64,000 nucleotides of DNA, from assembly GCA_002448815.1 (NCBI GenBank), contig DKAJ01000009.1:211386-275385 (forward strand), read 5' to 3'. The notes under the pieces are model-generated. The model was not told where the DNA came from, did no database searches, and worked only from the letters and a program-made list of their open reading frames with translations. The translations under genes were made by a program, and so were the position numbers. The stretch is from Micavibrio sp. UBA6929. GTDB taxonomy: Bacteria; Pseudomonadota; Alphaproteobacteria; Micavibrionales; Micavibrionaceae. Each line of letters begins with the position of its first letter. Position 1 is the stretch's first letter. Below are positions 11,801 through 19,786 of the stretch, in pieces.

Positions 11801-14800
11801 CATTCGCAGTTTTGACATGCGCGCCATTTGCAATATAAATCCCGTAATTATTGTCGCCAGTCCCGCCAGCCGTACCAGTGAAGGATTTTATGCCGCTGGA
11901 ATAGGCATCTAGATTTGCACCGTTGATATAAATGCCATGGTTGCGATCGGCTCCGGCCCCGCCAACGCCTGTTGCGGTATAATTGCCGCTATTTTGTCTG
12001 GTATTCCCTGCGATATAGATGCCGTAATTTGCATCAGTTCCTGCGTTGTCATAGCCATGACCACGCAGTGTGATATTTTGTGTTTTATTACCTAACGCCG
12101 CATTAATTTCAATGCCGGCAGCTTGGTCGCTATTACCCCAAGCATAACCTGTGCTGATATCACTGCCGCCGCCAATCGTAATATGCCCCAGTGAATTGTT
12201 AGTCGTTTTCGTCGCAGCATTGATTTGAACGTGACCACTGTTTGTATCCGCATTATTAGCCTGCAAAATTAAATCAAGTGTGACACCGGCGGCAGAATTA
12301 ATTGAGTTATCAATGATGATATTACGGTAGGAAGACAAGGTTAGACTAGAGGCGCTCCCAGCAGGTTTGTTAATCGCACCGTTTACCGTGATGTCACCTA
12401 AGTTAGGCGTGCTGTTGTTATAGGATTGCACAAGCACATCACCATCGCCCAGCGTCAGGCTGCTTAGTGTCATGTCACTGCCATAGACATTAATGTTCGG
12501 ACTTAATCCTGAAAAATCAGCATCATCTAAATAAATATCGCCCGCCATGGACGAAGATCCAAATGTCACCGAATCGAAACTATCTTGAATGGCAGAAAGG
12601 CGCGCATTGTCCATTGTCCATGTTGCGCCGTGATTGACATCACCAATATTCATGGCGTCGTCTTGGCCGTATTCTAAGAAAACTAAAGAGGATGATCCGT
12701 CAATATTTCCTGAGATGGTCGAGCCTGCATAGTAACTATGCCGCGCTGTTTCAATGGAGATATCACCATCAGCCTGCAAGTGCGATCCATTAGTATATCC
12801 AAGAATAAGTTCATCTGCTGCGGAAATGTTCATGTCGCCGCCAACATTGACTGTTTGGTTACTATGCAATCCGAAATCCGCACGCGTGTCTGCGGTGAGG
12901 TTGCCACCAACAACAGAGCTTTGCATCATCACGCGCTGGAAATTATCCCATAGCACATCGCCAGCAATATTAAATGTGGTAGACGTTAATGTAGAATTAC
13001 GGTTGCCGTAGAAATAGGCATCACCACCATCTGTAGTTGTGATCACAACTCCCGAAGTGCTGTCAATGCCGGATGTTGAGCTGTTTTGATCTTGGCGGAA
13101 GAAAACAGTATCGCTGAGGTCGATATCATCACTAAAATAGATACTGCCCGTATGAGAGGTCGAGCCAAATGTAATAGCGTTCAGCCCGTCTTGAATAACG
13201 GATAACTCACTATTACTCATTTGCCATGTGGCACCTTGGCTTGTTCCGCCAAGCTCCATCATATCGTCTTGGCCATGTTCTAAAAAGACAAGTGACGATG
13301 ATCCATCGCTATTGCCAGCGATAGACGCACTAGCACTCCAATTGATGCCTGTGCTCTCCAGTGTGATATCACCATCTGCACTAAGGGCGGCATTATCCAG
13401 CAATGTGAAGACAGAGGATTGACTGACCGTTAGGTTGCGTGATGCGTCCATAAGGACAATTAAATCGCCCGCACTTTGCGAGATAGGCGCATCAGTTGCA
13501 ATAAGATCTTGGGCCGAACGTAAATCAAGCGTGGCTGTACCAGCTGTAGCGCGAGTGATCGCATCAGATAGTGTCAAATCTTGACTATTTTGCGTTTGAA
13601 CCAGAATATCGCCACCGCCTAGCGTCAGGCCGCCCAAGTCAATGGCGCCGCCATAAAGTTCTACATCATAGCTTGTGCCAGACAGATCCCAGCTATCCAC
13701 GTCAACAGCGCCCGTGCCGTTTGTACTGTCACCAATAATAACGGTTCCGCCGTCTAGTTTCGCAAGCTCAGCGTCGTTGAGGTTTAATGTGCCAGTACCG
13801 CCGCTGATGCCAATCGTTGTCGAGGCGGTGCGCGGACGAAAAACGATTGACCCTGTTGTTTGCGTTGTGCTGCGCAGATCAACGCTATCGACGTTAAAGA
13901 TAATATCACCAGTGGCGCTGGCTCCGCCGATTGTTCCGCCATCAAGGTCATTAACACGCTCAAGATCATTGTAGGTTCCCGTGCCTTGTGCATTGATCGT
14001 GATAATAGATGACCCAGTAGAGGCCAGATTGCCGGTTAATTGAATACCGTTATTGTTGCCTGTGCCGTTAACAATTCCTGTCAGAGTAATTCTGCCGTTC
14101 ACGTTGTTTGGTGAAACATTATAAAAATAAATGCCATTATTGTTGTCGTTAGTGGCATTCAGAATTTCGCCATGCAGTGTGATGTCACCATCTGTACTTG
14201 AAATATATGTGTTGGTTGTACTCAGCGCTGCGCCGCTTCCCGTTGACCCTGCGTTGATGGCGTTAATTGTAATATCACCACTGGTGGTCGTGATCGATTG
14301 CCCGTCATGCTGGGAATAAAAAGCGCGGTTATATGTCCGCACTTGCGTTGAATAGGCGTTCATAAAGATATCGCCGCTATCTGTTGAGATATCCGTATCT
14401 TGCGATAGGGTAATGCCAGAACCAGGATCATATGCATAAGCATCGTCTGCGCCCGTGCCATCGCCATTGCCCAAAATGCCATCAACGCCACCAAGCGCGC
14501 CATCACCACCACCAAGAACCAGATAGCCACCATTTGTGCTCAGGTCAGAATTTTTCAGGTAAATGCTGCCATCTTGATCGGCGTCTCTGTCTGAATTGTA
14601 TACAATATTCAGTGATCCATTTGTTGCTGTAATCGGTGCATCTTGTGTGTCGATGTTATGATCGGCGCGTAAGTCCAATGTACTGTTCCCGGCAACCGAT
14701 TTACTGATGGCCGCATCAAGAATGAGGTCCTGATCATTTTGCGCATACGCCATAAAATCACCAGCGCCAAGTGTTAGGCCGCTTATGTATACGGCATTGC

Positions 14801-17609
14801 CTAAAATATTAAAGTCAGCGCTGTTGCCAGAAACATCAGCCGTTTCAACATATATGTCACCCGTCATTGAGGATGATCCAAATGTGACCGATTCAAATCC
14901 GTCTTTAATGACGGCAAGTTCACTGCCTCCTAAGTACCATGTCGCACCCTGAGAATTCCCGCCAATTTCCATTGTATCATTTTGGCCAGTTTCTAAGAAT
15001 GTTAGGGCCGACGTAGAGGACCCGCTGCGGATTTGTGCAGCCGAGTTCAAATCGATCGCATTAACCGTTATCGAGATATCTCCGTCGGCTTCTAGTACTG
15101 CGCCAGAGGACATCCTAAAGTTACCCTTGTTGGTTCCATTAAAAACCACGCTTCCTGCTACATCGGTAACACTATTTTCTTGGAGCTGAAAACGGTAGCT
15201 CGTATTCGATGTGCCATAAGTCACATTCAAGTCACCACCAATCGTGAGGTCACCGTATATTTGACTGTTGTTTCCAACAATCATGGTCATGTCGCGTCCT
15301 ACAGTAATATCAGCGGCAAGAACGCCATCGCTCTGTCCCGTGCCGCTTTGTATGTAAAAATCCCGTGCGATATTAAGCGTCGCACTGTTAGCGATATGAA
15401 CCCCGTCATAGCCGTGCGTCGAGCTGCTATGGCCTCGACCATATAAATACAAATCGGCATTATCTGTCGTGGTTATGGACGCATCGATATTCACAGCACG
15501 ATCTGCGCCATAATTCATATCATTGCGAAAATAGGTATGATCGGCAAAGCTGACTGCTTCGGTGACGGCAATATCTGCATCATGATCATCAGCGCCAATT
15601 GTAAGGGTGTTCCATCCGTTTTGCAGAAGCCCTAATTCTGTCGCGGTTAGATTTAAGCGCGCCGTGTCTGTCTCGCCAAGTTCAATGCGCTGTGTATCTG
15701 TTTTAGACGTTAATTGCAGATCGCCACTGCCGCCGATAGCAGCGGTAAAATCAATTTCATCACCAGCAAGAAGTAAGCTATTCGTGCCGGATGCAATACC
15801 GTTAGAGGTAATAATGTCCCCATAAATTTCGGCATTATGTGTTTTGCTTGAGAAATCCCAACTATCAATGGTAACCGTGCCGCTGTTTGTGCTGTTGTCC
15901 CCGATAATCAGGGGCCCCGCCGTAAAGTAGCCGATTTCGGTATCAGTCAGGTTAAAGGTGCCCGCACCGCCGCCCAGACCAATCGAACTCGCCGATAAAA
16001 CTGGGTTCAACCTAATAGTGCCTGTCGTATCAATTGGGGCGACATTGAGGTTGAGCGTATTCGCGTTCAGGGCAACATCACCCCCATTCGCATCAAAAAT
16101 GGTATAAGAAAGGCTAATGTCACCTGTGCCTGTCGCATTCTTGTCGGCGGTGAAGACTAAACTGAGGGCATCGGCTGAATCACTGCGTATTGTCGAATAA
16201 GATCCTGTGATGTGGCGGTCAGCAATTAACGTCAATGTCGCGTCATTATTATCGACGGTTTTATTAATGTTGGCATACGATAGCGTAATATCGCCATTGC
16301 CCGAGGCGCCGCTATTGGTTTCAATGGTGACATTGCCACCACCATTTAGCGTAGCGTTAATTGTTGATGTTGCAACATCGCTGGTGCTGGCATTACCATC
16401 ATTGCCAGAGTCCGAGATGACAATATCTTCCGGATCAAGATACCATTGCCCACCTTGACCATGAGGCGCATCAACCTGAATATGTGTTTCGCGGCCAATT
16501 TGTAAATATTGTTTGGCAGATGTTTCGATAAAGCCACCATTACCGCCGTTCTGGCCGCCTCTTGCTGCGAGAAGGCCGTTCACAGATGTGTGTTCATCGG
16601 CCCAAACGATAATATTGCCGCCATCGCCTACATCTGTGGCGTTTGCTGTAATCTGGGCGGTATCGTGGATGATTGTATTTTTTGCATTAGCAAGGCCATC
16701 TTGAATAGGTTGACCTTTATAGTCACCGCCAATCAAAATTTGGCCGCCACCACTGCCGCCATCGGCGTGAATAGCGCCCGTAACATTAACCGTGTTGGCG
16801 CTCAGGATAATTTGACCGCCTTGCTCGGTCATTGATGAAGCTTCAATAACCCCACTGTTATCGATTAGGGCATCTACTAGGCCGCGCGCCATGCCAGCCG
16901 TAAGAGCAATCTTGCCGCCTTCAGCGCTGATCGTGCCAGTGTTACGAATGATCTTTTGTGCATCGTCTTCGCGCAGTGCAATTTGTGTGAGTCCATCGCC
17001 TGCCATATCCAGTGTAAAGCTATCCGCCGAGGCTAGGTGGATTTTACCCATTTTCGCAACGATAACGCCGTCATTTTCAACATGCGGCGCAACTAAATTC
17101 ACCAGACCCGCATCTTTGACCGAGATCTGGCCCTTATTGATGATCGCCGCATCCTTATCTCCCTGATGTTTGAAATCATAGGTTCCGCCCATAAAATCGG
17201 CATTATCAATATCGGCGCTGGTGACTGTCAGTGATCCAACATCCACTTGCGATCCCGCGCCAAAAACAACGCCACTTTGGTTAATGACCATCACGTGCCC
17301 ATTGGCCGTTAGTTTGCCGTTGATTTCGGATGCTTTGCTGTCATGGACACGGTTAAGCGTAATAGATGAAGAGGAAGGTTGGTGGAATTGTGTATGTTCG
17401 CCCGCAGAGATATCAAAGCTTTGCCAATCAATAATGGCTTTATTGCTGGACTGAACAATGTCTGTTTTCGCAGCATTATATGAAATTGTGGCCTGCCCTG
17501 CCGACACGACGCCGCCCTGAGGCGCAGCAGTGGCGCGCGCAGGCAAGAGCAAAGCAGCCAAAGCAGCAGAAGAATAAAACAGCGATTTTACATTTTTATG
17601 AATACGCAT
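5865..17609 (-). CDS. Giant two-partner-secretion exoprotein (TpsA, filamentous haemagglutinin-like adhesin)
   Basis: The protein is 3914 residues. A signal peptide (ending ATAAPQGG) is followed by the conserved TPS secretion domain up to about residue 150, with the motifs WQSFDISAGEHTQF, LNRVHDSKASEINGKLTANG and VMVINQSGVVFGAG. The body is a predicted beta-helix rich in G, T, S, N and D. The centre (about 9.9-12.0 kb) alternates two unit types, one with SSTGTGADAATITLNGTGG and one with TSVDGDITLTGxGG, each ending in a DNNYGI-like turn. Other modules (LTLGAGDF..AQN..LTISDAI) recur along the gene. A FTAEAYELSAPDPNF stretch near the C-terminus resembles an MBG-type domain. The extreme C-terminus is LCTNLDTCG, a cysteine pair. 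The partner TpsB gene lies 115 bp upstream. The protein is likely secreted and surface-held; the adhesive role is inferred from the family. Confidence 0.9.
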   Translation of the reverse strand: MRIHKNVKSLFYSSAALAALLLPARATAAPQGGVVSAGQATISYNAAKTDIVQSSNKAIIDWQSFDISAGEHTQFHQPSSSSITLNRVHDSKASEINGKLTANGHVMVINQSGVVFGAGSQVDVGSLTVTSADIDNADFMGGTYDFKHQGDKDAAIINKGQISVKDAGLVNLVAPHVENDGVIVAKMGKIHLASADSFTLDMAGDGLTQIALREDDAQKIIRNTGTISAEGGKIALTAGMARGLVDALIDNSGVIEASSMTEQGGQIILSANTVNVTGAIHADGGSGGGQILIGGDYKGQPIQDGLANAKNTIIHDTAQITANATDVGDGGNIIVWADEHTSVNGLLAARGGQNGGNGGFIETSAKQYLQIGRETHIQVDAPHGQGGQWYLDPEDIVISDSGNDGNASTSDVATSTINATLNGGGNVTIETNSGASGNGDITLSYANINKTVDNNDATLTLIADRHITGSYSTIRSDSADALSLVFTADKNATGTGDISLSYTIFDANGGDVALNANTLNLNVAPIDTTGTIRLNPVLSASSIGLGGGAGTFNLTDTEIGYFTAGPLIIGDNSTNSGTVTIDSWDFSSKTHNAEIYGDIITSNGIASGTNSLLLAGDEIDFTAAIGGSGDLQLTSKTDTQRIELGETDTARLNLTATELGLLQNGWNTLTIGADDHDADIAVTEAVSFADHTYFRNDMNYGADRAVNIDASITTTDNADLYLYGRGHSSSTHGYDGVHIANSATLNIARDFYIQSGTGQSDGVLAADITVGRDMTMIVGNNSQIYGDLTIGGDLNVTYGTSNTSYRFQLQENSVTDVAGSVVFNGTNKGNFRMSSGAVLEADGDISITVNAIDLNSAAQIRSGSSTSALTFLETGQNDTMEIGGNSQGATWYLGGSELAVIKDGFESVTFGSSSMTGDIYVETADVSGNSADFNILGNAVYISGLTLGAGDFMAYAQNDQDLILDAAISKSVAGNSTLDLRADHNIDTQDAPITATNGSLNIVYNSDRDADQDGSIYLKNSDLSTNGGYLVLGGGDGALGGVDGILGNGDGTGADDAYAYDPGSGITLSQDTDISTDSGDIFMNAYSTQVRTYNRAFYSQHDGQSITTTSGDITINAINAGSTGSGAALSTTNTYISSTDGDITLHGEILNATNDNNNGIYFYNVSPNNVNGRITLTGIVNGTGNNNGIQLTGNLASTGSSIITINAQGTGTYNDLERVNDLDGGTIGGASATGDIIFNVDSVDLRSTTQTTGSIVFRPRTASTTIGISGGTGTLNLNDAELAKLDGGTVIIGDSTNGTGAVDVDSWDLSGTSYDVELYGGAIDLGGLTLGGGDILVQTQNSQDLTLSDAITRATAGTATLDLRSAQDLIATDAPISQSAGDLIVLMDASRNLTVSQSSVFTLLDNAALSADGDITLESTGINWSASASIAGNSDGSSSLVFLEHGQDDMMELGGTSQGATWQMSNSELSVIQDGLNAITFGSTSHTGSIYFSDDIDLSDTVFFRQDQNSSTSGIDSTSGVVITTTDGGDAYFYGNRNSTLTSTTFNIAGDVLWDNFQRVMMQSSVVGGNLTADTRADFGLHSNQTVNVGGDMNISAADELILGYTNGSHLQADGDISIETARHSYYAGSTISGNIDGSSSLVFLEYGQDDAMNIGDVNHGATWTMDNARLSAIQDSFDSVTFGSSSMAGDIYLDDADFSGLSPNINVYGSDMTLSSLTLGDGDVLVQSYNNSTPNLGDITVNGAINKPAGSASSLTLSSYRNIIIDNSINSAAGVTLDLILQANNADTNSGHVQINAATKTTNNSLGHITIGGGSDISTGYAWGNSDQAAGIEINAALGNKTQNITLRGHGYDNAGTDANYGIYIAGNTRQNSGNYTATGVGGAGADRNHGIYINGANLDAYSSGIKSFTGTAGGTGDNNYGIYIANGAHVKTANGNLVLNGTGANGDDYNYGLFITGSSTLVRVENGDMTLTGTGGSDGNSNSRSNMGLRLNDDATISSTGTGPGAGRLIINGQGGDGKDQNYGIWITGLVTSADGNISLTGNGGSRGSWDSFYNYGLQIHNDATISSTGTGADAATITLNGTGGDGGDNNSGLSISGSSIVTSIDGNITLNGQGGSRANGGSNYSHGLLLSDSTVSSTGTSASAATITINGTGGGGNGSNYGISTNSAQLITSVMGAVVLDGTGGGSIGGGSNHYGVRADGTISSTGTGADAATITLNGTGGGTQHNNYGAYIIGTVTSVDGDITISGDGTGAGDDNYGIRHHSSATISSTGTGGDVANISLTGTSGLGARDNHGIFSDGDITSAYGDITLTGIGRSSGVSASAYNHGLYLNNGTISSTGTGASSATITLSGTGGDAKDHNYGFVIRNDITSVDGDITITGQGGTNNVYDSNSNNGGYIYSGANITSTGTTSDAADITITGTGAVLGGSEDDGNIGLRAHGTISSQNGDITLTGTGSNGDDNNTGLQIENIVTTADGAISLVGTGGGSGTTNHGVFVSYGANVSASQSGSIVMTGTASTSGTNNSDGVRIQNSGTSVSVVDGDLTLNGYTSGNHGGDDAILIFNEANLSASGTGSITLNGTNSGANGLDIRLLTDILISHSGTGSVTINSLTDRGLSLGSASLIDTTSGMNSSVVFDVHNFTSSSDNTISTSGDIIIRAQNDAASIGIGGGTGDLSLSDNELSSFDAGGTLIIGDSANGTGAVDVDSWDLSSASYDVEIYGGSVDLGGLTLGAGDFMTHAQNGQDLTISADITRATDGVSTLDLRADQNILNTNGADIIASDANSDSDADANTDADSLHVILNADRNGDDNGAIALTDASLITLGGNVIMGGGTDPSTTSAHGGIDGSFDVGVDLDNTDISTASGSINLRGEGEDSGSDDHGLYIHNGSHLHSTSGDITLVGRGGAGTLTNSRDIHGISIVDAGTIIESTYGNINLTGSSQAPALDQRSDIYGIFLGNGAIIRSTGLGVSAAGITLNGTAGGNLAQAGVRVTGSGTQVRTFDGDISITGSAITSQSRLNHGLVLADQALILSEGTGALTLQGTGVHGNGNGGGNGIYMSGGSIVRSTGTGIIDLDADFLTTGDSNGPNNHAVYITDSNTLVESTLGDITIDGIGTTHNSPSGNGYGIYIANGGQVASIGTDSATAARISLTGTGEFNRVASYGVAIDGTGSQIRSVAGDIDITGTARAATTINDDLHHGVVLQNNASIISSGEANITITATGDNEFDDLFTDGSNNIIGGGSALGNITINANSVTLGSAIQTTSSVVFAPRTATTTIGLSGGLGTLNLTDAELAQVTAGTLVIGDSANSSGAVDVDSWDLSSAGYDVEIYGGAFDLGGLTLGAGDFLAHAQNAQSLTISDAISKTVADASTLTLRADQSITDNGFDITTTGGALNITINSDRDNNNSGRIQFIDADIQTNGGNVIMGGGLDPTTDYAVGIVDNDNGIDLEKSHISTLNGNITFSGMGATNSGYGVALRGGAFAHTTSGQISITGHGTGTRKGLLVGSNGPSSLSSQTGNINVLVSNGFQLHHGGYIQTTGSGDITIDNTSGGIGWFDGTLIGNSAMTGDITLISDSIGCCDLNMETQGNVFIRPHTASTTIGLGDASGTTLQLNATKLSNITANTLKIGDQANGTGNITLGNADLSATSYNLQVYGNDIHTTGNFDSGPSLLLHASNDITLDAGISATGSDASIVLVAGNHITNNAGSNAIDAGTGHFLMYLDDVDSITKGGIEAGNLYNRTFTDNAPSSIDSSFGDRFVYAYQPILTFTAEAYELSAPDPNFNAFPYSVTGAQNGDIISELFTGSPGFTRQAATADGFSVVISRGSLTDSGIGYGFAFSPQPAQVSGGGLSSTILKQTDRSQQRQPPTQNSPANADAAQASNGSGTSKFITLDEAVAGLFKLCTNLDTCG
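9400..9535 (-). repeat. Segmental repeat inside tpsA (copies near 7560-7695 and 13610-13745)
   Basis: A stretch of about 135 bp is nearly identical to one around 7560-7695. A more diverged copy lies around 13610-13745. Shared blocks include aaatcaccagcgccaagcg and gataaatcccagctatcaac. They encode the recurring module LGGLTLGAGDF and VDVDSWDLSS...YDVEIYGG. Recent internal duplication within the exoprotein gene is the simplest explanation. Boundaries are approximate because I aligned them by eye. Confidence 0.75.
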
Positions 17610-17724
17610 AACTATAGATAGAGTACCAAATTTAGGATAACAAAAGGTAAAATTATTTTAAATTTTAGTAATATTATTATATTCTAAAGTATATAATAGG
17701 GAAGGGTAAAAAGTGATGGGTGAG

Positions 17725-19455
17725 TTAGAAAGTAAGATTAAGTTCAAATAAGATACGAGGTCCGTTTTCTCCGTTCATGTCAGGGTGGTCAATAGATTTT
17801 GTTAAAGGGTAAGCAAGGCTAATCCGTCCTGATGCAGGCACATGATTAAACTGATAATTTGCGCCAAGGCCTGCCGATGCTGCAGATATTGGTTTTGTAG
17901 ATCTGTCGTCATTCCAAACTTTGCCAATGTCATAAAATATAAAAGGCGAACAAGATACAATGTCTCCGAGGGGAGGGACCCCGTAATACGTCAAAGATGC
18001 CGAAGCCTTAATGCCTTTGTCACCTGTAATCTCCGAAGGATCATAAGCAAGCCCCATGTCGGACCCGCCATAGCCAAACTCTTCGGAGGATAGCAATGGG
18101 TGCGGCGCGAATTGTCCTTCGGCTTGCGTGTCGAGCGTCAAATCATGCGGCAAGAATTGAACGCGCTGAGCACTTGCAGTCACTTTTACAAAATCACTAC
18201 GGCCTTGCGCGCGCGATAAATTATCAGAGCCCGTTGTGCGCACGCCAAGGATATCAAAACCCTTATGCAGCCCCACGCTAAAACGGTTAATGCCTTGGTG
18301 ATGATCATAAGCCTGATAATCACCGGATATAGAAAGGCTGCGTGTTTTATCATCTATCAATTCGCTATCCAAAATCTCGGTAGCAGTATTACGAAACGTA
18401 AAATGGGCTGCAACATCAAGGCTCTCTTTACGGCTGCGGGTGACAGGATAAGAAAAGCCTGTTTTGTAAACAAAGGTATCTGTCTCAGCCTCAAGTGATC
18501 GCAAAGTTGAACCGGGGTTCGAGTTTGAATAAGACACTAAATTCTGCCACCGCATACCTTCGCTGCCAACCGGGCGACTGTAATTAAGGCTGCCATATTG
18601 GATTTCTTTCAGGGGGCGAGCAATCGCGCCCTGCGCCGAGAGAGTGTCAAGCGGTGTAAAAACATTGCCAGTTTGATATGACGTTTGAAATTGCCATGGC
18701 CCAATATAGCGAGACCCATGATTATTTGCATTGAGATTCAGTTGAGCAGCTTTCTTTTGTGGCTTTAAAAGCAATGTAATGCCGCCAACCTGGGTGGCAT
18801 CTTTCGCAGGCTGCATAACACTTTGCATGCTAATGCCAGCCCCCTCATTTAGCAAAAGCATATAGCGTTCTAATGTCGGCCCGTGCAGTGGTTTGAGGTG
18901 ACTGATCTTGTTGATAATGCGGTGTGCGGCCGTCATTTGACTGCTTGAAAGAAGGTTATCCGGATCATCAATGATGATGTTGTGAATATAGCCTTCTATA
19001 ATCTGAAGTGTCAGCGTATTATTTGAAATCGTTTGCGGCGGTATAAGTGCGCGCGAGAGAAAGTAGCCTTGCTGGCGGTAATATGCAGTGATGCGATTAG
19101 CCAGATGGTTGAGCGTAGACATATCAATAGGTTGATTTAAATAGTCTTGGAGGATAAAATCTAAATCTTCTCGCGAATATAGTGTTGCGCCTCTAAGGAT
19201 AATATTCTTCAGCATGGGACCCTGATCAGCGCGCGGAACCCGAGAGTCGAGTTCGATGTCTTTGGGTGGGGTAATGTCACCTTGTGTGACGGCACGGTTT
19301 CGGGAATCCAAATATTGCTGTGTACGTGCAGAATTGGCGCTGGATGGGATCGAAACGCTTTGTCCCCATGATGGGGCATGCATAAAGACCAGCATAGGCA
19401 TAACGCCCAGCATGATATGCATAAACTCCGTTAATTTAGATCCCCTTAAATACAT
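17725..19455 (-). CDS. TpsB outer-membrane transporter (ShlB/FhaC/HecB family)
   Basis: This 576-residue protein begins with a hydrophobic signal sequence (MLGVMPMLVFMHAPSWGQS). A proline-rich linker and a POTRA region follow (LKNIILRGATLYSREDLDFI; YYRQQGYFLSRALIPPQ; LTLQIIEGYIHNI). The remainder is a beta-barrel ending in aromatic ELNLTF, the usual outer-membrane terminal signature. The family exports the cognate TpsA across the outer membrane. The gene is immediately upstream of tpsA on the same strand, as expected for a TPS operon. The barrel segment GPWQFQTSYQTGNVF...LSAQGAIARPL is typical of the ShlB domain. ATG 19455 was kept; an internal ATG at 19422 preceded by CGGAG is an alternative. 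Confidence 0.9.
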   Translation of the reverse strand: MYLRGSKLTEFMHIMLGVMPMLVFMHAPSWGQSVSIPSSANSARTQQYLDSRNRAVTQGDITPPKDIELDSRVPRADQGPMLKNIILRGATLYSREDLDFILQDYLNQPIDMSTLNHLANRITAYYRQQGYFLSRALIPPQTISNNTLTLQIIEGYIHNIIIDDPDNLLSSSQMTAAHRIINKISHLKPLHGPTLERYMLLLNEGAGISMQSVMQPAKDATQVGGITLLLKPQKKAAQLNLNANNHGSRYIGPWQFQTSYQTGNVFTPLDTLSAQGAIARPLKEIQYGSLNYSRPVGSEGMRWQNLVSYSNSNPGSTLRSLEAETDTFVYKTGFSYPVTRSRKESLDVAAHFTFRNTATEILDSELIDDKTRSLSISGDYQAYDHHQGINRFSVGLHKGFDILGVRTTGSDNLSRAQGRSDFVKVTASAQRVQFLPHDLTLDTQAEGQFAPHPLLSSEEFGYGGSDMGLAYDPSEITGDKGIKASASLTYYGVPPLGDIVSCSPFIFYDIGKVWNDDRSTKPISAASAGLGANYQFNHVPASGRISLAYPLTKSIDHPDMNGENGPRILFELNLTF

Positions 19456-19786
19456 ATGATGTCATTCGCATATAGAAAGCATCGCCTGATGACGACTATC
19501 CTATGATTCTACCATAGCAGCCCTGTGAATAAAATGCGGAATCCCTTGATATTGGTAGATATTTTTCCATTTTGGAAAACAATCTTCGGCAAAAGGATGA
19601 TAATGAGGAAGCGTTTGAATCGATTGAGTCTATGTAAAGTGTTTATTATTATTTACAAAATCGATAATAAGAAGTCAAAATATCAATTGGTTTTTCTATT
19701 TTTCTCTCATTACGCTGTGCGCTGAATAAAACATTATGGCGATAACAACAAGGCTATCGCGGTTTAATCATGGGAAAGGGAATTAC
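19456..19786. promoter_or_regulatory. Divergent tpsB/katG intergenic region with an AT-rich imperfect palindrome
   Basis: These 331 bp separate the divergent tpsB and katG genes and must hold promoters for both. An imperfect palindrome, TTATTATT-N12-GATAATAA, lies at 19643-19670. It is reminiscent of Fur/PerR/Irr-type AT-rich operators, but the match is loose. A good Shine-Dalgarno (gggaaaggg) precedes the katG ATG. Short open frames here (for example 19525-19725) have no coding character. Confidence 0.35.

Noticed and set aside
10100..12000. Regularly recurring short motifs that could be mistaken for a CRISPR array
   Set aside because: The repeats are in frame with the exoprotein, vary in sequence and length, and have no constant repeat-spacer structure.
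6349..17454. Many plus-strand open frames of 60-110 codons across the exoprotein gene
   Set aside because: They are antisense shadows of the repetitive Gly/Thr/Ser-rich tpsA gene, with no homology or ribosome-binding sites.
19525..19725. 66-codon plus-strand frame between tpsB and katG
   Set aside because: Low-complexity lysine/isoleucine/phenylalanine-rich translation from AT-rich promoter DNA; no homology.
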